Source of the DNA: Microseira wollei NIES-4236
GTDB lineage: Bacteria > Cyanobacteriota > Cyanobacteriia > Cyanobacteriales > Aerosakkonemataceae
Direction: 5' to 3'
Assembly (NCBI RefSeq): GCF_020521235.1
Contig: NZ_BLAY01000105.1
Span: 1 to 35,255 of the forward strand
DNA: 35,255 nucleotides
Part shown: piece after piece, positions 1-8,217 of the stretch
How the letters are laid out: every line of letters begins with the position of its first letter
How positions within the stretch are numbered: the first letter of the stretch is position 1
Translations under genes and position numbers: made by a program
Notes under the pieces: model-generated
The model's database searches: none
The model's input: the letters and a program-made list of their open reading frames with translations, nothing else
What the model was told of the DNA's origin: nothing

Positions 1-130
1 CTGGTAACGCATTGGTCGCCTCGTTACCAGGCTCCGGCCTGGTAACGCATTGGTCGCCTCGTTACCAGGCTCCGGCCTGGTAACGCATTGGTCGCCTCGT
101 TACCAGGCTCCGGCCTGGTAACGCATTCAT
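1..130. repeat. 38-bp tandem repeat, three full copies plus a partial
   Basis: A 38-bp unit beginning CTGGTAACGCATTGG starts at 1, 39 and 77, and a fourth copy breaks off after about 14 bases at 115. The copies are directly adjacent with no spacers. Each holds the inverted pair CTGGTAACG/CGTTACCAG, so every unit can fold into a hairpin. The array touches the window edge, so its true length is unknown. Confidence 0.9.
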
Positions 131-131
131 T

Positions 132-195
132 AGGCTCTGCCTCGAAGCAAGAGGCAGAGCCTCAAAAACGAGCATTCCCAGGTGGAACCTGGGAA
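132..195. repeat. Two adjacent REP-like hairpins
   Basis: Two perfect inverted repeats follow the 38-bp array. AGGCTCTGCCTC (132-143) pairs with 151-162, and TTCCCAGGT (175-183) pairs with 187-195. Runs of 'gagcca/acgag' follow to about 242. They resemble short palindromic intergenic repeats common in filamentous cyanobacteria. The overlapping open frames here are by-products of the repeats. Confidence 0.7.
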
Positions 196-320
196 CGAGC
201 CACGAACGAGCCACGAGCCAACGAGCCACCTGGGAACGAGCCAATAAACCGCAAAAGGCGCGACATTCCGCAGAGAAAGAGAAGAGAGATTAGTAATTCC
301 GATGCCAACGGATTTGATAT

Positions 321-437
321 TACAGCGGTTTGCAGCCTTAGATGGTACACCTGAGTTTGTATAGCGGCACCATTAATGGTGCGCGCTTGACAAACTCAGC
401 CTTAAGGCTTTCCTTCACTCGCTGGCAATCCGCTGTA
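321..437. mobile_element. MITE-like element with TACAGCGG-type terminal inverted repeats (copy 1)
   Basis: The left end TACAGCGGTTTGC (321-333) and right end GCAATCCGCTGTA (425-437) are inverted copies with one mismatch. Inside are a 'tagcggcacc-ttaatgg' segment and an internal inverted repeat (GAGTTTGT/ACAAACTC). A related element with TATAGCGG ends lies at 21151-21261. It has no coding capacity. It is a miniature element by structure; no transposase is linked to it here. Confidence 0.6.
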
Positions 438-501
438 GATCTTGCACGCCTACGCCAAGAAACCGGGTTTCTATGAAAAATCGTTGGTTTGGGAACCAGA
501 G

Positions 502-525
502 ATATGCCTCCCTTCCGCACTCGCG
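502..525. repeat. 24-bp dispersed repeat, inverse copy of 32570-32593
   Basis: The 24 bases at 502-525 are the exact reverse complement of 32570-32593 (core GCGGAAGGGAGGCATAT). Shorter relatives (CGGAGGCATATCGC) occur inside the GNAT gene near 34410. It belongs to a family of short mobile-looking motifs scattered through the window. Confidence 0.7.
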
Positions 526-578
526 TTCGCAGCTGGAAACTAAGGTGATGACCTCGTCTTGCATAAGTCCCGTATCGG

Positions 579-2024
579 TTAGTTGCGGCTAGAAGCTTCC
601 TGTTGCAGCCGCTGGCGTTTCGCCAAAGAACCAGCACCCACAGCACCCAACGCCAAGAATGCCAGTGCACAAGAGGGTTCGGGAACAGATTTGGGGGTTA
701 AGACGAAGGCTCGCGATTGACCATTGTAAAAGCCATTGCCCAGAATCTGCCCTGCATTGTTGATGCCTACTACACTGTTTAGTATCCAGTCAGGAGCGAA
801 AACCAAGTCTTTGAGGTCGCTCATTCCGCTGCTCTTTTCCCAGAAGAAGGGGCGATATTGCCCATCAGCGGTGGTTGAGTAACCAATCACCTGACCTAAG
901 TTGTTGATGGCTGTGGGATAGCTATAGTTGGAGATATAGCCATAGCTATCGTAACCTCCCAGAGTACCCAGGTTAATCATGCCGCTGCTCTTGTCCCAGA
1001 AGAAGGCGCGAGATTGCGGTCCATCCGCGGTGGATGAATTACCAATCACCTGACCATAGTCGTTGATGGCAGTGGCATAACTATAGCTATAGCTATTGCC
1101 ATAGCTATCATAGTAACCCCCCAGCGTACCCAGGTTAACCATGCCGCTGCTCTTGTCCCACAAGAAGGCGCGAGATTGCCCATTAGCGGTGGTTGATTGA
1201 CCAACCACCTGACCATAGTCGTTGATGGCTCTGGCAGAACTATAGTTACCCCCCAGGGTGCCCAGGTTACTCATGCCGCTGCCCTTTTCCCACAAGAAGG
1301 CGCCATATTGCCGACCCCCATAGTAGGGATCGTAGCTGGATGAAATACCAACCACCTGACCATAGTTGTTGATGGCATTTGCATAGCTATAGCCGCCATA
1401 GTAATCCCCCGGTGTAACCAGGTTAATTATGCCGGTGTTCTTTTCCCAGAAGAAGGGATATTGCCTAGAGTAGTCGTATGTGTTACCAATTACCTGACCA
1501 TAGTTGTTGATGGCTATGAGAGAACTAGAGCTATAGTAACCCCCAGGTGTACCCAGGCTAATCATGCCGCTGCTCTTGTCCCAGAAGAAGAGATTTTGCT
1601 CATAGTACCCCCCATAGTACCCCCCATAGTACCCCCCCCCATAGTAGGTGGTTGAAGAATTACCAATCACCTGACCATAGTCGTTAATGGCTGTGGCATT
1701 ACTAGAGCTGGAGCTATAGCAAGGGCCATAGCCATAGCCATAGTTATAGCAATAGTTATAGCCACTGGCGGGGAGTGTACCCAGGTTAGTCATGCCGCTG
1801 CTCTTGTCCCACAAGAAGGCGCGAGATTGCCCATCCGCGGTGGTTGATTGACCAACCACCTGACCTAAGTTGTTGATGTCTGCGGCATAACTAGAGTTAC
1901 CCCCCAGGGTATCCAAGTCGGTGAGATAAAAACTGATAGCATCCGCTCTTTGGGAGGTAGCTAGTCCCAAGAATGCTGCGGCAGTTAGTGCCATGCCAAC
2001 TTTGCAAGCATTGAGTATTTTCAT
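579..2024 (-). CDS. Secreted HAF-repeat protein with PEP-CTERM sorting signal
   Basis: A 481-residue exported protein. Residues 1-29 form a signal peptide ending in ADA. The body carries eight copies of the HAF-family motif (INxxGQVxG, usually followed by RAFLWDKSSGMxNLGTL), a repeat of unknown function in extracellular proteins. Tyr/Gly-rich linkers separate them, one a run of YYGG units encoded by CCCCCCATAGTA tandem repeats near 1607-1645. The C-terminus has VPEP, a hydrophobic helix and a basic tail (AKRQRLQQ), the PEP-CTERM signal read by exosortase. AAGGAGA stands a few bases before the ATG and fixes the start. It stands alone with long non-coding flanks, so is probably monocistronic. 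It is likely a surface or matrix protein; the ligand is unknown. Confidence 0.88.
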   Translation of the reverse strand: MKILNACKVGMALTAAAFLGLATSQRADAISFYLTDLDTLGGNSSYAADINNLGQVVGQSTTADGQSRAFLWDKSSGMTNLGTLPASGYNYCYNYGYGYGPCYSSSSSNATAINDYGQVIGNSSTTYYGGGYYGGYYGGYYEQNLFFWDKSSGMISLGTPGGYYSSSSLIAINNYGQVIGNTYDYSRQYPFFWEKNTGIINLVTPGDYYGGYSYANAINNYGQVVGISSSYDPYYGGRQYGAFLWEKGSGMSNLGTLGGNYSSARAINDYGQVVGQSTTANGQSRAFLWDKSSGMVNLGTLGGYYDSYGNSYSYSYATAINDYGQVIGNSSTADGPQSRAFFWDKSSGMINLGTLGGYDSYGYISNYSYPTAINNLGQVIGYSTTADGQYRPFFWEKSSGMSDLKDLVFAPDWILNSVVGINNAGQILGNGFYNGQSRAFVLTPKSVPEPSCALAFLALGAVGAGSLAKRQRLQQEASSRN

Positions 2025-2582
2025 AATGTCTCCTTAGCAAATTGAGGGCTTTATCAAAGACAATGCGGGCGGTGACAGAGAATAAGTGCAAACGGGATTT
2101 TTCCCTATGAATTAGGGGTATTTCTGTTGCAAATAACTCTTATCTTTTTGTCTATTTTTGACAAACTGAATCGACAACAGCTATTAGTTTGTAATGACTG
2201 TTCGTTAATGGGGTGCAGTTTTTTCCTGCTGGAATAAGGCTTTGTCGAACTATTCTTTCAGCCTCATGCGCTGATAGTTATCCTGCGCTCCAGTTGATTT
2301 AAGTATTTTCATGGACCCTGACCGTTTAATTTTCTCGGATTTACCAAGCTACTTCAGTAAACTTACCATGTTGATTCAACCTGGATTGTAAGTTCACTAA
2401 AGCTTTACCGGATTTTCACTGGAGATTCACAAATTAAATAAGTATTTTTACTTAAATAGCAGGTGAGGTGTTTGGGAAGCACATTCGCGCAAGCTAGGGT
2501 ATGCATATCGCCTGGGTGGCAAACCGGAAGTTGCCCCCGCCGGTTTTGTAGGTTGGGTCCTGGCGATAGGGAAACAGATCCA
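2025..2582. other. Intergenic region between two minus-strand genes
   Basis: About 560 bases without a convincing gene. The part next to 2024 must hold the promoter and leader of the HAF gene; I cannot pick out a reliable promoter. The stretch 2460-2580 contains 'gcatatcgcc' and 'gtaggttgggt' pieces typical of dispersed repeats. The minus-strand open frame 2448-2726 lacks coding character. Confidence 0.5.
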
Positions 2583-2613
2583 GAAACCCGGTTTCTTTAA
2601 GAAACCGGGTTTC
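2583..2613 (-). terminator. Hairpin made of AACCGGGTT repeat, abutting a stop codon
   Basis: GAAACCCGGTTTC (2583-2595) and GAAACCGGGTTTC (2601-2613) form a perfect 13-bp stem with a 5-base loop, one base beyond the TAA of the 981-residue gene (2614-2616). The same AGAAACCCGGTTTCT motif recurs singly near 460, 6290 and 27790, so this is a dispersed repeat that may serve as a terminator. There is no clear U-tract, so intrinsic termination is only inferred. Confidence 0.5.
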
Positions 2614-5559
2614 TTACCAACCAATCTCTGTAGGTGCAATTGGTTCAATATCAGGATCGTATCCACCCACCTGATTGCTACGAAGTACCCAAATCGAAGC
2701 ATCACGCAACAGAAACTGCTTAGCAATTGTCTCGCTCGCTAAACGAGGTAACATGGTTCGCCAACTCAATAAACCCCTTAAAAGTGCTTCAATCGGATCG
2801 TCTTCTATACTAATTCCCAACATCTCAATATTATTTTGCCAGTCAGCACGAGCAGTGCCAAAAGGTAGCAGTCTGCGATTAATAGAATTTCCTAGTTTTA
2901 CTAACTGTTCAAAACCCTGAGCTTGTTCGGGATTGTTGCTTAGCCATTCTGCTAAATTCGGATTGGCTGTAATCGCATTTTCTATGTTTTTGATTGCACC
3001 ATATAGCGCTTGATTGGAATCTTGGGAACAGTTATTTGCGGGACCTACATAAGTTCCACCCGTTCCATCTCCAATTCGGTAGCGCGCCATTGCGATTTCT
3101 AAATAATAGATGAGCGTAAGTAAGGGAGAGCGTTTCAATCCTTGGATATCGTAGCTTTCAGTCACCGCATCCAGTTTAATTATGATATCTGAAACCGGGC
3201 GGGTTCCCAACCATCCCCACTGGCGATCGCCTAAAAAACGACACCATGCATTTGTCCCTGCAATTATGCCATCGATGTTGTGGGTATAAACTTGACAATA
3301 TTCGATATCAAAGCATAATTCGTCGGCGATTGGTTCTCGTACTACCCGTGCAATTCCATAGGCAAAATGACCGAAGAATATGGGAGTTTTAGCCGCTGGT
3401 TCGCGTTTTTTGCCGCCAATCCCGCCGTAGACGTGAATCAGTAACGCGAGATCGCCTTCTTGCCATTCCTCTATCGCCGCCTGAATTTCTTGATGTTTTG
3501 GACTTAAAAGAACGGATGATACTTTGCCTTTTTGTCCCGCTACCTGCCAAGATTCTTTTTTCAGGTAATTCAGCGCCGCTTTTTTCCCGAAAATTATCTC
3601 ATCTGGTTGCAATCGCAACAACCTACGGGGCGCGATCGCTTGCACGACAAACACTCCATTTCTATCCTTTGCCCCATAAATATACCAGCCGGTTTCGTTG
3701 ACCGGCGACTTTTCAATATCGCGATTTGTGGAAGGGAAAACGCCATTGATATCGGCGACAACTTGCGGAATTCGCACCCTGTCTTCCACTCCATCAAATT
3801 GTTTCGATTGGCGATTAAAATGAACCACTCGGAAACAATCTGACCCATCTTCTACGGGGTGTAAAATTTTCACCAAAGCATAATAACGCCCGGTAATTTG
3901 GACGGGTTCTTTTGATATAATTAAAGAACCGCGTTTCGTGTCTGTCCTTTCGACAATAGCAACGACTTCGGGCAACTTGACAATAACATCATCGTTAGGT
4001 CTTGCGCCTGCTAGTGACTCCAACGGATCGACTTGTTGCCAATGATTCAGTCGTTCTGGATGAATATAACCTTGGCTGATGCTATATTCTGTTTCTTCAG
4101 AAAAGTGGACGCTTTTAGTGACGCCGCGGACGTAAGCTTGCACAGATGGCGCATCGCTCCAGCGCAAATTAACAATTTGTCCGACTAAATGTTGATATTC
4201 AGTAGGAGCGTGATGGACTTCAAAAAACACTCCTTTTACTTGGCGGCGTTCGTCTGGTTTGGGTAGAATTAAACGACCCATCCAGGGTGCGAGCGCGCGA
4301 TAATTTTCCCAGTTAACAGATTGTGCAATAGACTTCTGCAATAACTCTTGTGGGATAGGCGTCTCGCCTGTCAAAGAGTTTGTTTTTTGTCGAGGTCTAA
4401 TCGGATAATAACTCGGTTGATTAAACGGCGCTTCCCAATACCGTTCGTAATTGCTGGGTTTCCTTTTATTATGCTTCTGAGCGAAGGGGAATTTATCTAA
4501 AATAATTCCCTCAACGATATCAAGAGTTTGCTTTAAAAAGCTGGTTCCATCGGGTAGAAATCGATTCGCATCAAACGGCCCCCCAGCGCCGTTGTGACCG
4601 ATAGGCCCCAGGGAAATGATGCTAATTTTACCCCGACGTTTGGCGCGATTCCAATAGGATAAAAAGAAGATTTGCCAGCGCTTGGGAAACAAAACTGGCC
4701 CTTCCCTTTCGACAAAATCTTTATCGCCAACGAGGTGATAAAGATGTTCTAACTGCAAAGCATTTGTATTACCGCTTAGCACGCCGGATATAGAAATTAC
4801 CTCAATCGGTGCATCCAAAGCTTGCCGTAAATAAGGCGCTGCACCCATCGCAATTTGCCCGCCACCGCTGTAACCAATTAAAGTTATTGGTATGCCGCTT
4901 TCAGGTTCGTAGCCGTGAGTTATCAGGCTATTATACATCACCTGTGCGGTTCCTTGATTGTAGATCGGGCCGTAGCGTTGGTCGGCAGAAACCGTGACAA
5001 CTAAAGTATTGCGAATATTAATCGTACAGCCAATTAAAGCGCCGAAAATACCGACAGATGTAGACATTTGCAGTCTATCTGCTAAGCGCCAAAAAAATGA
5101 TAATAATCGGTCTTTTGTCAAGGGGCGATTCATGGGAGAATAGGGCATTAACCCGCGAATAATTAGGATATCATCGGGCAAGCGGGCGGCTAATTCATCG
5201 AGAAATTGTTCTACATCTGGGAAATATCTGGATTCAGCTTGAGCAATTCCATCGAGGTAGATAACATAACGAACGACTTTTGTTTCAGGCGGGAGAGGTT
5301 CTGCTAAAGTACCCGGATCGAGATTTTTATCGACTTGATCGCCGTACCATCCCGCCCACCATCCAAGTGCTTCTAGGGGCGAGAGAAACGCGGCAAAAAT
5401 AATTGCGATCGCGCTAATCAACAGCAGGTTAATTACCAGATCCAAACTATATCCTAAAACTGCGTATGCCGCCAAATATAGTGGCTTTAACTGGGGGAAA
5501 ATTACAACGCAGGTGCAGACGATTGCACCGAGTAACAGAAATTTGAATCGTTTATTCAA
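2614..5559 (-). CDS. Large membrane-anchored alpha/beta-hydrolase-like protein
   Basis: 981 residues starting at TTG. About 75 N-terminal residues contain two or three membrane segments (FLLLGAIVCTCVVIF, then VINLLLISAIAIIFAAFL). A domain at roughly 95-350 looks like an alpha/beta hydrolase: a strand VIYLDG, a nucleophile elbow LIGYSGGGQ with candidate Ser231, and a later GHNGAGGPF holding a possible catalytic His. The remaining 600 residues are not recognised. The TTG overlaps the upstream TGA (TTGA) and a strong GGGGAGG stands six bases before it, so translation is coupled to the 229-residue membrane gene. I assign no substrate. A dispersed-repeat sequence (aggcgtctcgcctg, about 4355-4370) is read in frame inside it. 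Confidence 0.75.
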   Translation of the reverse strand: MNKRFKFLLLGAIVCTCVVIFPQLKPLYLAAYAVLGYSLDLVINLLLISAIAIIFAAFLSPLEALGWWAGWYGDQVDKNLDPGTLAEPLPPETKVVRYVIYLDGIAQAESRYFPDVEQFLDELAARLPDDILIIRGLMPYSPMNRPLTKDRLLSFFWRLADRLQMSTSVGIFGALIGCTINIRNTLVVTVSADQRYGPIYNQGTAQVMYNSLITHGYEPESGIPITLIGYSGGGQIAMGAAPYLRQALDAPIEVISISGVLSGNTNALQLEHLYHLVGDKDFVEREGPVLFPKRWQIFFLSYWNRAKRRGKISIISLGPIGHNGAGGPFDANRFLPDGTSFLKQTLDIVEGIILDKFPFAQKHNKRKPSNYERYWEAPFNQPSYYPIRPRQKTNSLTGETPIPQELLQKSIAQSVNWENYRALAPWMGRLILPKPDERRQVKGVFFEVHHAPTEYQHLVGQIVNLRWSDAPSVQAYVRGVTKSVHFSEETEYSISQGYIHPERLNHWQQVDPLESLAGARPNDDVIVKLPEVVAIVERTDTKRGSLIISKEPVQITGRYYALVKILHPVEDGSDCFRVVHFNRQSKQFDGVEDRVRIPQVVADINGVFPSTNRDIEKSPVNETGWYIYGAKDRNGVFVVQAIAPRRLLRLQPDEIIFGKKAALNYLKKESWQVAGQKGKVSSVLLSPKHQEIQAAIEEWQEGDLALLIHVYGGIGGKKREPAAKTPIFFGHFAYGIARVVREPIADELCFDIEYCQVYTHNIDGIIAGTNAWCRFLGDRQWGWLGTRPVSDIIIKLDAVTESYDIQGLKRSPLLTLIYYLEIAMARYRIGDGTGGTYVGPANNCSQDSNQALYGAIKNIENAITANPNLAEWLSNNPEQAQGFEQLVKLGNSINRRLLPFGTARADWQNNIEMLGISIEDDPIEALLRGLLSWRTMLPRLASETIAKQFLLRDASIWVLRSNQVGGYDPDIEPIAPTEIGW

Positions 5560-6245
5560 CGTTTACCTCCCCGTTGACGTACTCTGGTAGCTATTCTACG
5601 TTGCAGTCCGGTTTGCACGATTTCCTCCAAAGCTTGCAGGTTAGTGACTAAATTAACTCCGGCAGCTGTAGTTTCTAACCAACGACCGAGAGTTATCAAC
5701 GGACGCCCGATGGTGCGCTGGAAGATTTGAAACACCACCCATCCCAATACGCTACACCAAAATGTTTGCCATGTCCCTAGACCTAATGCCACCTTTAATC
5801 CGGTTAAAAATGCTAAAAAACTCCACAATGATAGTATTACCGAAATCGGCACGCCCAGGTAAGGCAGCGCGACGAAAAAACTCAATATCTGGGGTGCATA
5901 AGCAAGTCCCAAAACGCTGGCAATTGCCGTGAATGCTGTTAGGGAAGGATAGAGCGCGAACAGAATTATACTCGCCACCCAAGTACTGAGTACCCAAAAA
6001 ATGTAGCTAAACGCAAATAACAGTGCCGCAATGATTAAACTGAGGATAAACCGAATCGGTTTGACGCGATTGATAAATAGAACAATCCCCTGACCTATCG
6101 CTTGGGAAAATCCAGCGATCAAGGCAATCAACAGTGCAGTTATCGTCCCAAAGGGGACAACTTGAATCTGCTCAAAGGCAGATGTGTCGAGAGCGATTGC
6201 TCCCCATACTAACTCCCAAAACTTGTTTAGTGCAGTTTCCGTCAT
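5556..6245 (-). CDS. Polytopic membrane protein, Yip1-like in appearance
   Basis: 229 residues with about five hydrophobic segments (TALLIALIAGFSQAIG, FILSLIIAALLFAF, ASIILFALYPSLTAF, ISVILSLWSFLAFLTGL, FWCSVLGWVVFQIF) and a basic C-terminus (RRIATRVRQRGGKR). The pattern is like Yip1/YIP1-domain membrane proteins, but I see no motif that proves it. It is the first gene of a two-gene minus-strand operon; its TGA overlaps the TTG of the 981-residue hydrolase-like protein, which suggests a joint membrane complex. The start ATG at 6243-6245 has only a weak ribosome site. Confidence 0.65.
   Translation of the reverse strand: MTETALNKFWELVWGAIALDTSAFEQIQVVPFGTITALLIALIAGFSQAIGQGIVLFINRVKPIRFILSLIIAALLFAFSYIFWVLSTWVASIILFALYPSLTAFTAIASVLGLAYAPQILSFFVALPYLGVPISVILSLWSFLAFLTGLKVALGLGTWQTFWCSVLGWVVFQIFQRTIGRPLITLGRWLETTAAGVNLVTNLQALEEIVQTGLQRRIATRVRQRGGKR
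5565..5572 (-). promoter_or_regulatory. Strong ribosome binding site selecting a TTG start
   Basis: Read on the minus strand, GGGGAGGT lies six bases before the TTG at 5557-5559. It sits inside the last codons of the upstream gene. It is the best argument that the 981-residue protein begins at TTG. Confidence 0.7.
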
Positions 6246-6285
6246 CTTTTATTACAAAGGAATTGCTGAAAGATTTTGAACTAAA

Positions 6286-6334
6286 AGAAACCCGGTTTCT
6301 CAGAAAAGAGATCGACGGTCGAAACCAGGTTTCT
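6286..6334. repeat. AACCCGGTTTCT dispersed palindrome, paired copy
   Basis: GAAACCCGGTTTCT at about 6288-6301 is followed by an imperfect inverted partner (GAAACCAGGTTTCT) near 6319-6332, around a GATCGACGGTC centre. It lies just upstream of the minus-strand membrane operon. It is the same family as 2583-2613 and the single motifs near 460 and 27790. Confidence 0.6.
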
Positions 6335-6477
6335 GACCTGCGAAGAGCGTAAGTCCTGATGAATTTTTTGTCCTCTACCATTTGGGTTAAAGCGCGTTCG
6401 CTTCCAATCCATAAGGTGCATTCGTTCTTTTTGTCAAGTAAACTTCATTTTTTTTTACTCATAAATCTTGGAATTTT

Positions 6478-6520
6478 GTTACTTTAAATACAATTTAATA
6501 TTAAATTAACTGTTAAGTTA
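6478..6520 (+). promoter_or_regulatory. Candidate NtcA-dependent promoter ahead of the guanidine operon
   Basis: TGTTACTTTAAATACA (6478-6493) matches the NtcA operator GTA-N8-TAC at five of six positions. TAAGTT (6515-6520), which fits TAN3T, begins 22 bases after TAC, the spacing of NtcA-activated promoters. The site is about 290 bases upstream of the riboswitch, so the leader would be long. It sits in AT-rich DNA, where chance matches are common. Confidence 0.3.
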
Positions 6521-6550
6521 CCAGGAGTTGCAGAAAATTACTCTGTAATT

Positions 6551-6757
6551 TTACACAGATTCGCCTAGATTACCGATTCGAGCAAAGCCTTGAGTCTTGC
6601 GGTAATTCGCAGACGTAGCACAACAGACCCTTGTACTTGCGGCAAGCGCGGAATTTACGCCTGTGGACAGGTTAGGAGCCGACTCACCGCAGTAGTTGCA
6701 GGAAGCTTTCCGTCGAATTAAGCGAAATGCTGGATTTGAGTAAGTTTTGTCTTGCAT
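6551..6757 (-). CDS. Small uncharacterised Cys-containing ORF
   Basis: 68 residues with a CNYCGES motif and a further CC pair; no family recognised. It runs divergently from the guanidine operon in the gap before the riboswitch. No ribosome binding site is visible before the ATG; the preceding bases are a pyrimidine run. If the candidate promoter at 6478-6520 is used, the operon transcript would run through it in antisense. It may be a genuine small protein, a relic of a zinc-ribbon gene, or chance. Confidence 0.25.
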   Translation of the reverse strand: MQDKTYSNPAFRLIRRKASCNYCGESAPNLSTGVNSALAASTRVCCATSANYRKTQGFARIGNLGESV

Positions 6758-6780
6758 AAAAAAGAGGGAAAATTTAACAA

Positions 6781-6905
6781 CTTCTAGGGTTCCGGTTTGA
6801 ATAATTCAAATGCTGGTTCGAGAGAAGTAGGCTGGCTCTCCTAAGTTTTTTGGTATTAAGAGAAGGATTAGCCAGTTACACGGCGGGAGAAAAGCCCGGG
6901 AGGAA
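6781..6905 (+). promoter_or_regulatory. Guanidine-I (ykkC) riboswitch aptamer
   Basis: The diagnostic conserved blocks of the ykkC aptamer occur in order: CTAGGGTTCCG (6784-6794), CTGGTTCGAGAGA (6813-6825), and ACACGGCGGGAGAAAAGCCC followed by GGGAGG (6878-6903). Between blocks two and three, CTGGCT (6832-6837) pairs with AGCCAG (6870-6875) as an extended helix. Known ykkC class I RNAs bind guanidinium and turn genes on. The first gene downstream is a guanidine hydrolase, which agrees with this. No structure calculation was possible, but the motif match is close. Confidence 0.93.
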
Positions 6906-6967
6906 TACCATCAGTCACTCAGGCTGAGTTTGTTCCCTCCTGGGTTTTCTCCATTCGTTTCTTTTGG
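6886..6967 (+). terminator. Riboswitch expression platform: competing terminator hairpin
   Basis: The aptamer's 3' part GGAGAAAA-G-CCCGGGAGG (6886-6903) can pair with CCTCCTGGGTTTTCTCC (6936-6952): 17 base pairs, one bulged G and one G-U. A T-rich stretch follows (attcgtttctttt, 6953-6965). Forming this stem would destroy the aptamer's conserved 3' block, so guanidine binding should prevent termination. The TTG at 6930 lies in the hairpin, ruling it out as the gdmH start. Confidence 0.8.
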
Positions 6968-6998
6968 CAATGTTTTGAAAACTCCGAGAGGAATCAAA

Positions 6999-8201
6999 AT
7001 GACGGAAAATCCTGCAGAAAACCCCTTATTTCAAAGTCCGGATCAAAACGGAAAGGTGCCAAATCAAGGGCAACGGGCGTTAGAGTTGGAATCGCGACTA
7101 CCGTTGACCGGATGGCAACAGGAAGTATCGAAGGGACTGGAATATGGATTAGAAGCGGCAGATAGCATACGCGATCGCACGATTCCCACCTTCTCGCGCG
7201 GCGAATTGCCCCACTATGCCGGAATCAACACCTTCCTCAAAGCGCCCTATGTAGAAGACGTTCGCAAAGTGGGCGAATATGACGTAGCAATTGTAGGAGT
7301 TCCTCACGATTCCGGCACAACTTATCGCCCCGGAACGCGATTTGGTCCCCAAGGAATTCGCCGCATTTCTGCCTTGTATACACCCTACAACTTTGAGTTA
7401 GGAATTGACCTGCGCGAGCAAATCACCCTTTGCGATGTCGGCGATATTTTCACCATTCCAGCTAACAACGAAAAGTCATTCGATCAGATTTCCAAAGGCG
7501 TCGCGCATATCTTTAGTTCCGGAGCATTTCCCATAATTTTGGGCGGCGATCACTCGATTGGATTTCCCACAGTGCGGGGAATTTGTCGGCACTTAGGCGA
7601 TAAAAAAGTCGGCATTATCCACTTCGATCGCCACGTCGATACCCAGGAAACCGATTTAGACGAACGGATGCATACTTGCCCCTGGTTTCATGCCACAAAT
7701 ATGAAAAATGCCCCCGCTAAAAACTTAGTCCAACTGGGGATTGGAGGATGGCAAGTACCGCGTCAAGGCGTCAAAGTTTGTCGAGAAAGAGCAATAAATA
7801 TCCTCACGGTAACCGATATTACTGAAATGGGACTCGATGCTGCGGCAGAATTTGCCATAGAACGGGCAACCGATGGCACCGATTGCGTGTGGATCAGTTT
7901 CGATATTGACTGCATCGATGCCGGATTTGTCCCCGGTACGGGATGGCCCGAACCAGGTGGACTTTTGCCGCGCGAAGCACTTCATTTATTAGGAAAAATC
8001 CTGCAACGCGCCCCGATTTGCGGTTTAGAAGTAGTGGAAGTTTCTCCACCTTACGATATCAGCGATATTACATCACTAATGGCAACGCGGGTAATTTGCG
8101 ACACGATGGCGCATTTAGTTTTATCAGGACAACTACCCCGTAAACAAAAACCTGCCTATATCCATCCAGAATCACAACCGGAATTAGTCGCTTGGACGTA
8201 A
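6999..8201 (+). CDS. gdmH: Guanidine hydrolase (nickel-dependent, arginase/agmatinase fold)
   Basis: 400 residues from the ATG at 6999, which has GAGAGG nine bases upstream. The ureohydrolase metal motifs are all present: GGDHS (182-186), DRHVD (210-214, in place of the usual DAHxD) and SFDIDCID (300-307) followed by PGTGWPEPGG. DRHVD, the long N-terminal arm and the partner genes separate it from agmatinases and match the cyanobacterial guanidine hydrolase (Synechocystis Sll1077), which cleaves guanidine to urea and ammonia. Annotation pipelines would probably call it agmatinase or arginase. It is the first gene after the guanidine-I riboswitch and lies 16 bases before the nickel-chaperone genes. 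Family and role are well supported; substrate specificity is inferred from context and motif. Confidence 0.92.
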   Translation: MTENPAENPLFQSPDQNGKVPNQGQRALELESRLPLTGWQQEVSKGLEYGLEAADSIRDRTIPTFSRGELPHYAGINTFLKAPYVEDVRKVGEYDVAIVGVPHDSGTTYRPGTRFGPQGIRRISALYTPYNFELGIDLREQITLCDVGDIFTIPANNEKSFDQISKGVAHIFSSGAFPIILGGDHSIGFPTVRGICRHLGDKKVGIIHFDRHVDTQETDLDERMHTCPWFHATNMKNAPAKNLVQLGIGGWQVPRQGVKVCRERAINILTVTDITEMGLDAAAEFAIERATDGTDCVWISFDIDCIDAGFVPGTGWPEPGGLLPREALHLLGKILQRAPICGLEVVEVSPPYDISDITSLMATRVICDTMAHLVLSGQLPRKQKPAYIHPESQPELVAWT

Positions 8202-8217
8202 GCTCGAATCCAAAAAA

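Noticed and set aside
1-130. CRISPR array from 38-bp repeats
   Set aside because: The repeats are directly adjacent with no spacers, and each is a hairpin-type intergenic repeat.
338-670. 110-residue reverse ORF overlapping the end of the HAF gene
   Set aside because: Covers repeats and overlaps the PEP-CTERM coding end; no coding character.
2448-2726. 92-residue reverse ORF at the end of the 981-residue gene
   Set aside because: Overlaps the AACCGGGTT hairpin and the real gene in another frame.
6930-6998. Upstream TTG start for gdmH adding 23 residues
   Set aside because: The TTG lies inside the riboswitch terminator hairpin; the ATG at 6999 has a ribosome site and gives the usual N-terminus.
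6999-8201. Plain agmatinase or arginase
   Set aside because: Riboswitch, nickel-chaperone partners and DRHVD motif fit guanidine hydrolase better.
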